This document shows, in pieces, positions 5,339 through 10,042 of a stretch of 10,042 nucleotides of DNA (position 1 is its first letter; each line of letters opens with the position of its first letter). Location of the stretch: assembly GCA_964615285.1 (NCBI GenBank), contig CAZTND010000049.1, forward strand, positions 1 to 10,042, read 5' to 3'. A model generated the notes under the pieces. The model made no database searches, was not told the origin of the DNA, and was given only the letters and a program-made list of their open reading frames with translations. Source of the stretch: RGIG4074 sp964615285 (GTDB lineage: Bacteria > Bacillota > Clostridia > Christensenellales > Borkfalkiaceae). A program made the position numbers and the translations under genes.

Positions 5339-7372
5339 TTAATCTTTTTTGCCCAAAGACTGCGGCGTGATGGAGAAGGTGTTGGAAATGCCGTCGCGGG
5401 CGAACTCGTAGGGGAGTTTTGCGACCGATTCCAGGGACGCCAGCGCGCCGTTGTGATCCCTGCCGTGCATGGGGTTGGCGCCGGGCGCGAGAGGGGTACC
5501 CATTCTTCTGCCGTCGGGCGTGTTGCCCGTCTTTTTGCCGTACACCACGTTGGACGTGATGGTCAGGATGGACATGGTGGGCACGCTGTCGCGGTAGGTG
5601 AAGCGCGCCTTGATCTCGTTCATGAAGGTCTTGACCAGCCAGACGGCGATCTGGTCGGCGCGGTCGTCGTTGTTGCCGTATTTGGGGAAGTCGCCTTCGA
5701 TGCGGAAATCGACGACGACGCCCTCTTCGTCGCGGATGGGGTACACCTTGGCGTACTTGATGGCGGACAGGGAATCCACCACGCAGGAAAGCCCCGCAAC
5801 GCCGGTGGCAAAGAAGCGGCGCACCTTGGTGTCGTGCAGCGCCATTTCCAGGGCTTCATAGGAATATTTGTCGTGCATGTAGTGAATGAGGTTGAGCGTG
5901 TTGACATACAGCCGCGACAGCCAGTTCATCATCGTCTTGTATTTGTCGATGACTTCGTCGTAATCGAGCGCGTCGTCGGACGTGATGGGTTCAAACCGCG
6001 GGGAAACCTGCAGGTGTTTGCCCGTCACTTTGTCGCGCGCGATCTCGTCCTTGCCGCCGTTGATGGCGTACAGCAGGCACTTCGCCAGGTTGGCTCTCGC
6101 GCCGAAGAACTGCATATCCTTGCCCACCTTCATGCAGCTCACGCAGCAGGCGATGGCGTAGTCGTCGCCCATCTCCACGCGCATCAGGTCGTCCGATTCG
6201 TACTGAATGGCGGAAGTGCGGATGGAGATGTCCGCGCAGAAGCGTTTGAACGCGATGGGCAGGTTCTTGGACCAGAGCACGGTCATGTTGGGTTCGGGCG
6301 CGGGGCCGAGGTTATCCAGCGTATGCAGGACGCGGAAGGAATTCTTGGTGACCAGCGTTCTGCCGTCGATGCCCATGCCGCCGATGGATTCGGTGACCCA
6401 GGTGGGGTCGCCCGAGAACAGTTCGTTGTATTCCTTGATGCGCATGAAGCGGACCATTCTGAGCTTCATGATGAAATGATCCATGAATTCCTGCGCCTCT
6501 TTTTCGGTGATGATGCCCTTCTTCAAATCCCGCTCGATGTAGATGTCGAGGAAGGTGGAGTTCCTGCCGATGGACATCGCCGCGCCGTTCTGATCCTTGA
6601 CCGCGCCGAGATAGCCGAAATACAGGAACTGAATGGCTTCCTGCGCCGTTTTGGCGGGCTTGGAGATGTCAATGCCGTAGGTCATCGCCATTTCTTTGAG
6701 CTGTTTGAGCGCCTTGATCTGATCGGCAAGTTCCTCGCGGGCACGGATGCGTTCGGAAGTCATGTTGCCGTTGTTGGCAAGTTTGTCCGCCTCTTTCTGC
6801 TGAACGAGGTAGTCGATGCCGTAGAGGGCGACCCGGCGGTAATCGCCGATGATCCTGCCGCGCCCGTAGGTGTCGGGCAGGCCGGTCAGGATGTGCGAGG
6901 TGCGCGCCAGGCGCATTTCGGGGGTATAGGCGTCAAACACGCCGTCGTTGTGCGTTTTGCGGTATTTGGTGAAGATCTCCTTGACTTTCGGGGAGATCTG
7001 GTAGCCGTACATATTGAGCGCCTGTTCCGCCATGCGGATGCCGCCGAAGGGCATCAGGGCACGCTTCAAAGGCTTGTCGGTCTGCAGGCCCACGATCTTT
7101 TCAAGATCTTTGTCGATGTAGCCCGCGGGGTGGGAATTGATCTGGGAGATGATCTCCGTATCGGCGTCCAGCACGCCGCCCTTCTCGCGTTCCTGTTTCA
7201 TGAGCTCGAGAACTTCGTTCCAGAGCTTTGTGGTCGCCGCGGTGGGGCCGGCAAGGAAGGAACCGTCGCCCTCGTAGGGGGTGTAGTTCTTTTGGATAAA
7301 GTCACGGGTGTCGATTTCACCGTCTTCGCTCCATTTGCCCGGTTTGAACCCGTCCCATGCTTCAAAATACAT
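5339..7372 (-). CDS. pflB: Pyruvate formate-lyase barrel subunit lacking the glycyl-radical domain
   Basis: A 677-residue cytoplasmic enzyme chain that converts pyruvate and CoA to acetyl-CoA and formate during anaerobic growth. It follows PFL from the start (AWDGF.PGKW, RDFIQKNYTPYEGD) through the ten-stranded barrel. The two catalytic cysteines are C409-C410 in IACCVSCMKVGKDMQFFGARA. The chain ends at DGISNTFSITPQSLGKKD, the point where normal PFL (760 residues in E. coli) runs through a short linker into the glycyl-radical domain. That domain is encoded 86 bases downstream as its own gene, and the two chains total 755 residues. AAGGAG (7384-7389) lies 11 bases before the ATG, with the linked activase and thioredoxin-like genes upstream; I see no clear promoter or terminator in the 87-nt gap before it. 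Alone it should be inactive. Confidence 0.95.
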   Translation of the reverse strand: MYFEAWDGFKPGKWSEDGEIDTRDFIQKNYTPYEGDGSFLAGPTAATTKLWNEVLELMKQEREKGGVLDADTEIISQINSHPAGYIDKDLEKIVGLQTDKPLKRALMPFGGIRMAEQALNMYGYQISPKVKEIFTKYRKTHNDGVFDAYTPEMRLARTSHILTGLPDTYGRGRIIGDYRRVALYGIDYLVQQKEADKLANNGNMTSERIRAREELADQIKALKQLKEMAMTYGIDISKPAKTAQEAIQFLYFGYLGAVKDQNGAAMSIGRNSTFLDIYIERDLKKGIITEKEAQEFMDHFIMKLRMVRFMRIKEYNELFSGDPTWVTESIGGMGIDGRTLVTKNSFRVLHTLDNLGPAPEPNMTVLWSKNLPIAFKRFCADISIRTSAIQYESDDLMRVEMGDDYAIACCVSCMKVGKDMQFFGARANLAKCLLYAINGGKDEIARDKVTGKHLQVSPRFEPITSDDALDYDEVIDKYKTMMNWLSRLYVNTLNLIHYMHDKYSYEALEMALHDTKVRRFFATGVAGLSCVVDSLSAIKYAKVYPIRDEEGVVVDFRIEGDFPKYGNNDDRADQIAVWLVKTFMNEIKARFTYRDSVPTMSILTITSNVVYGKKTGNTPDGRRMGTPLAPGANPMHGRDHNGALASLESVAKLPYEFARDGISNTFSITPQSLGKKD

Positions 7373-7459
7373 ATTGCTTCTTTCTCCTTATATGTGTTAA
7401 AATTTTTGATTTCTCGATATATATTGAAAATTTTGTTCGTTTTCGTTCTTTTGCGGTCG

Positions 7460-7774
7460 TTAAGCCTTGGCTTTGTGCTCTTCCATTTTGGCGTCGATCC
7501 AAAGTTCCAGTATCTCTTCGGGCTGGAAGCCGTGGCAGCGGGCAAAGATCTCGCCGTCATCCGTCAACAGCACGGTGGGCACGCGGTCCACCTCCCAGTC
7601 GAGCACCACGTCCTTGTTCTCTTCGTTGACCTCCACGTGCACGAGCCTTAGATCGTCCCGCGCCGAGACCACGTTGTGCAGGACGGGCATCAGGGAGATG
7701 CAGCTTGCGCACCCCTCGCCGCTCAGTTCCACGCAGCACAGGCCTTTGAATTGTTCCTTTCTCTCGTCCGTCAT
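7460..7774 (-). CDS. Thioredoxin-like protein inside the PFL operon
   Basis: A 104-residue thioredoxin-fold protein with a CxxC motif, GCASC (C22, C25), followed by the expected helix (ISLMPVLHNVV), and a cis-proline motif VPT with P66 before a beta hairpin. An extra Cys pair, C13-C14, lies just before the active site. No signal peptide, so cytoplasmic. The active-site doublet A-S differs from the classical G-P. I chose 7774 over the upstream ATG at 7837 because GGAAGGA lies about eight bases before it and the longer form would overlap the pflA coding end without homology. It sits 25 nt after pflA and 87 nt before the PFL barrel gene, on the same strand. The role is unknown; keeping PFL cysteines reduced, or supporting activation, is a guess from position. 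Confidence 0.85.
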   Translation of the reverse strand: MTDERKEQFKGLCCVELSGEGCASCISLMPVLHNVVSARDDLRLVHVEVNEENKDVVLDWEVDRVPTVLLTDDGEIFARCHGFQPEEILELWIDAKMEEHKAKA

Positions 7775-7799
7775 ACCTTTTTCCTTCCGTGCGGGGCGG

Positions 7800-8525
7800 T
7801 CATTTCTGAAAGCCCGCCCGCAGAATTTTTTTGGCATTCTCCACGCGCTCGGGCGCGGGCGGTTCCACGCCCTTTAAGGGATAGTCGTAGCCCAGCTTTT
7901 CGTACTTGACCACGCCCATGGTGTGGTAGGGCAGGACTTCCACCTTCTCCACCGTGTCCAGCGTGTCTATGAAGGCGCGCAGGCGGGTCAGCCAGTCGTC
8001 GCGGTCGGTCTTGCCGGGCACCAGAACGTGCCGTATCCACATCTTTTTGCCGTGGTCGCTCAAAAACTTTGCAAAGGCAAGAATATTTTTATTGTCGTGC
8101 CCCGTCAGTTTTTTGTGCTCTTCGGGGTCGATGTGCTTGATGTCGAGGAGCACCAGGTCGGTCACGTCCAGAAGGGGCAGCGCCGCCTCCGCCTTCTCTT
8201 CATTGAACAGCGCGCCCGAAGTGTCCAGACAGGTGTTCAGCCCTTCCGCTTTTAGCTTTGTAAAGAGCTCTGTCACGAATGCCTGTTGCAGCATGGGCTC
8301 GCCGCCGCTCACCGTCGCGCCGCCGCCGTTTGAAAAATAATTGCGGTAGCGCAGCACGCGGGCCGCCACGTCCTCGGCGGTGTATTCCGTTCCGCCGCCC
8401 GTCCAGGTGTCGGGGTTGTGGCAGTACATGCAGCGCAGGGGGCAGCCCTGCATGAATACGACGAAGCGTATCCCGGGCCCGTCCACCGTTCCGAACGATT
8501 CAAATGAATGTATATGGCCCGTCAT
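7800..8525 (-). CDS. pflA: Pyruvate formate-lyase activating enzyme (radical SAM)
   Basis: A 241-residue radical SAM enzyme that uses a 4Fe-4S cluster and S-adenosylmethionine to draw a hydrogen atom from the PFL glycine. The cluster motif CxxxCxxC is at C28, C32 and C35 (GCPLRCMYCHNPDTW), SGGEP for SAM binding is at 73-77, and the start reads GHIHSFESFGTVDGPGIR as in known PflA. Length matches E. coli (246). The start at 8525 rests on GGAGG seven bases upstream; an ATG at 8615 would add about 30 unrelated residues and lie upstream of the promoter. Here its target glycine should lie on the separate 78-residue subunit. The gene comes first in the operon, the reverse of E. coli, where pflB precedes pflA. 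Confidence 0.95.
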   Translation of the reverse strand: MTGHIHSFESFGTVDGPGIRFVVFMQGCPLRCMYCHNPDTWTGGGTEYTAEDVAARVLRYRNYFSNGGGATVSGGEPMLQQAFVTELFTKLKAEGLNTCLDTSGALFNEEKAEAALPLLDVTDLVLLDIKHIDPEEHKKLTGHDNKNILAFAKFLSDHGKKMWIRHVLVPGKTDRDDWLTRLRAFIDTLDTVEKVEVLPYHTMGVVKYEKLGYDYPLKGVEPPAPERVENAKKILRAGFQK

Positions 8526-8573
8526 CTTTCTGCCTCCGCCGACTTTTTTTGCCCCTCTTCCTTTGCAAGCCGT

Positions 8574-8603
8574 ATTATAGCACACACGCTTTTGCTTTGT
8601 CAA
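8574..8603 (-). promoter_or_regulatory. Promoter of the pflA operon
   Basis: Minus strand: TTGACA (8598-8603), an 18-nt spacer, TATAAT (8574-8579) preceded by TGC (extended -10). Both boxes are perfect. The predicted +1 is near 8567, giving a leader of about 42 nt. I see no clear site for a known redox or catabolite regulator. Confidence 0.88.
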
Positions 8604-8666
8604 CTTTCTGCGCAATGAAAATCAATCCCAATAAAAATTTTTAACGCGAAGAAGAGCCGGGCGCGG

Positions 8667-8763
8667 CAAAATGTTTTTCTCCTCTCGCGCGACATTATTT
8701 TATAAAGAGGGAGAAATTTTGTAGCGGGGCGGGGACGGGGCAGGGCGTTCCGCCCTGCCCCGT
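8667..8763. repeat. Inverted repeats downstream of mnmA
   Basis: A perfect 13-bp stem with a 3-nt loop lies at 8735-8747 and 8751-8763 (ACGGGGCAGGGCG and its complement), 11 nt past the mnmA stop. It is probably its terminator or 3' stabiliser, but no T run follows on the minus strand. Further on, an imperfect repeat pairs 8667-8686 with 8707-8721 (CAAAAT..TTCTCC..CTC). Confidence 0.55.
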
Positions 8764-8774
8764 CAAAGGATTGG

Positions 8775-9857
8775 TCAGTATTCCACGGCGGCAATGGCGC
8801 CGCCGCCCAGGCACGCGTCACCCTTGTACAGCACGGCAAACTGCCCCTCGGTCACGGCGCGCTGCCGTTTTTCAAATTCAATGCGTACATGGGTCGGGTC
8901 TTTCACGGTCACCACAACTTTCTGTTCGTCCTGGCGGTAGCGGAATTTGGCATTGCAGGCAAAGGTCTTTTCGGCGGGCAGGGCGGGGATCCAGTTGAAG
9001 TTTTCGGTCTCGCAGGCGGCAGAGTAGAGCGGGGACTCGTCCCCGTGCGATACATATAATATATTGTGTTCCAAATCCTTTTTCAGCACAAACCAGCGGC
9101 CGTCCTCGCCGTGCACGCCGCCGAGGCCCAGCCCCCGCCGCTGCCCGATGGTGTAGTACATCAGCCCGATGTGTTCGCCCACCTCTTTCCCGTTCGTGTC
9201 GAGTATCTTCCCGGGCATGGCGGGCAGGTATTCCTGTAAAAACCTGCGGAAATTGCGTTCGCCGATGAAGCAGATGCCCGTCGAATCCTTCTTCTTCGCC
9301 GTGGCAAGGGAGTGCTTTTCGGCGAGGGCGCGCACCTCGGATTTCTGCATGTCCTGCAGGGGGAAGAGCACGCCCGAAAGTTGGTCCTGGGTGAGCTGGT
9401 TCAGAAAATAGGTCTGGTCCTTGTTCTTGTCGGCGGCCTTGCGCAGGTAAATTTTGTCCCCCTCGCGGCGGACGCCGCAGTAGTGCCCCGTGGCGATCAG
9501 GTCGCCGCCCAGCTTTTTGGCGTATGCCTTGAAGGGGGCAAACTTGATCTCGCGGTTGCACAGCACGTCGGGGTTGGGTGTCCGCCCCGCCTGATACTCC
9601 GCAAGGAAGTAGGAGAACACGCGGTCCATGTACTCCTTTGCAAAATTGACGGTAAAATAGGGAATGTCCAAAAGGGAGGCGACCCGCCGCACGTCGGCGT
9701 AGTCCTCTTCCGCCGTACAGGCGCCGCCCGCGTCCTTTTCCTCCCAGTTGAGCATGAAGAGCCCGATGACGTTATAGCCCTGTTCTTTCAGGAGGAGGGC
9801 GGCGACCGAGGAATCGACCCCGCCGCTCATGCCCACCACGACCGTTTTTTTCTCCAT
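8775..9857 (-). CDS. mnmA: tRNA-specific 2-thiouridylase
   Basis: A 360-residue cytoplasmic enzyme that puts sulfur on U34 of tRNA-Lys, -Glu and -Gln using ATP. The ATP-pyrophosphatase loop SGGVDSS is at 11-17. The catalytic and persulfide cysteines are C100 in NPDVLCNREIKF and C196 in DSTGICFIG, and other family marks are ATGHY (122-126), KDQTYFL (146-152) and YYTIGQRRGLG. Length is typical. The open frame continues upstream to the window edge, but the extra part runs through the tRNA gene on the opposite strand and has no homology; the start at 9857 follows GGGAG at 9869-9873, 11 bases away. No sulfur-donor gene (cysteine desulfurase) is in view. The gene stands alone, divergent from tRNA-Arg. 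Confidence 0.96.
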   Translation of the reverse strand: MEKKTVVVGMSGGVDSSVAALLLKEQGYNVIGLFMLNWEEKDAGGACTAEEDYADVRRVASLLDIPYFTVNFAKEYMDRVFSYFLAEYQAGRTPNPDVLCNREIKFAPFKAYAKKLGGDLIATGHYCGVRREGDKIYLRKAADKNKDQTYFLNQLTQDQLSGVLFPLQDMQKSEVRALAEKHSLATAKKKDSTGICFIGERNFRRFLQEYLPAMPGKILDTNGKEVGEHIGLMYYTIGQRRGLGLGGVHGEDGRWFVLKKDLEHNILYVSHGDESPLYSAACETENFNWIPALPAEKTFACNAKFRYRQDEQKVVVTVKDPTHVRIEFEKRQRAVTEGQFAVLYKGDACLGGGAIAAVEY

Positions 9858-9888
9858 AAAAGCGATTTCTCCCGATTTTTTCAAAAAT

Positions 9889-9896
9889 ATTATAAC
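9889..9896 (-). promoter_or_regulatory. Extended -10 promoter of mnmA
   Basis: Minus strand: TATAAT at 9889-9894, preceded by TG and one T if read as TGT-TATAAT. The -35 region is weak, as is common for extended -10 promoters. The leader is about 24 nt. Confidence 0.6.
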
Positions 9897-9924
9897 ACAA
9901 CTTTCAAAAAAGATAAAATATTTT

Positions 9925-9953
9925 TTGCAAAAATCGAAAAAAGGTGGTATAAT
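9925..9953 (+). promoter_or_regulatory. Promoter of tRNA-Arg
   Basis: TTGCAA (9925-9930), a 17-nt spacer, TATAAT (9948-9953) preceded by TGG (extended -10). The predicted +1 is near 9960, six bases before the mature tRNA. The -35 box overlaps the palindrome TTTTTGCAAAAA (9922-9933). Confidence 0.75.
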
Positions 9954-9965
9954 AGGAAGCGATAT

Positions 9966-10042
9966 GTATCCGTAGCTCAGCTGGATAGAGCAATAGCCTC
10001 CGACGCTATGTGTCGATGGTTCGAATCCATTCGGGTACACCA
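9966..10042 (+). tRNA. tRNA-Arg, anticodon CCG
   Basis: A complete 77-nt cloverleaf. The acceptor GTATCCG (9966-9972) pairs with CGGGTAC (10032-10038) with one T-G pair. The D stem is GCTC/GAGC (9975-9978, 9988-9991), the anticodon stem ATAGC/GCTAT (9993-9997, 10005-10009) with loop CTCCGAC and anticodon CCG, and the T stem GATGG/CCATT around TTCGAAT. The discriminator A (10039) and an encoded CCA end the gene on the last base of the window. It reads CGG codons. Confidence 0.96.

Noticed and set aside
7373..7459. A separate promoter before pflB
   Set aside because: The gap is AT-rich with TATATA-like stretches but has no -35 box at proper spacing, so I did not call one.
5453..7651. A 732-codon open frame on the plus strand
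   Set aside because: It lies antisense to pflB and the thioredoxin-like gene, is rich in His, Val and Asp as shadow frames in GC-rich DNA are, and has no ribosome binding site or recognisable domain.
8526..8615. A 30-residue extension of PflA
   Set aside because: It begins upstream of the consensus promoter and has no counterpart in known PflA proteins; GGAGG precedes 8525.
9858..10040. A 61-residue N-terminal extension of MnmA
   Set aside because: It runs through the tRNA-Arg gene on the opposite strand and through both promoters; MnmA homology starts at 9857.
9966..10042. A functional link between mnmA and the adjacent tRNA-Arg(CCG)
   Set aside because: MnmA thiolates U34 of Lys, Glu and Gln tRNAs; this tRNA has C34, so adjacency alone is not evidence.

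Overview
The window looks like chromosomal DNA from an anaerobic Gram-positive bacterium, most likely a GC-rich, Clostridia-like Bacillota. The reasons are consensus sigma-A type promoters in AT-rich gaps, AGGAGG-type ribosome binding sites, GC-rich hairpin terminators, two lipoproteins with Gram-positive-style signal peptides, and an oxygen-sensitive pyruvate formate-lyase (PFL) locus. The lineage is an inference. I see no phage, insertion sequence or CRISPR.

Layout, left to right. An unidentified partial reading frame (minus strand) runs off the left edge, next to a long imperfect hairpin. Then come a PHP-family histidinol-phosphatase (minus) whose promoter sits so close to its ATG that the mRNA should be leaderless, an SH3-NlpC/P60 cell-wall hydrolase lipoprotein (minus), and a cytoplasmic GH43 glycosidase (minus). 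The GH43 gene diverges from a small unknown lipoprotein (plus), whose promoter carries a run of ten G between its -35 and -10 boxes. A cluster of three hairpins follows.

The centre is the PFL locus on the minus strand, in transcription order: pflA activase, a thioredoxin-like protein, a PFL barrel subunit of 677 residues that stops just before the glycyl-radical domain, and a separate 78-residue gene that is exactly that missing domain. The small gene has its own consensus promoter and ribosome binding site. Together the two chains (755 residues) equal one normal PFL (760 in E. coli), so the enzyme appears to be split into a catalytic-cysteine subunit and a replaceable glycyl-radical subunit.

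The right edge holds mnmA (minus), divergent from a tRNA-Arg(CCG) gene (plus) that ends with the last base of the window.

The most interesting points are the split PFL with separate control of the radical subunit, the poly-G promoter spacer, the leaderless phosphatase promoter with phased direct repeats, and possible operators at the GH43 promoter.
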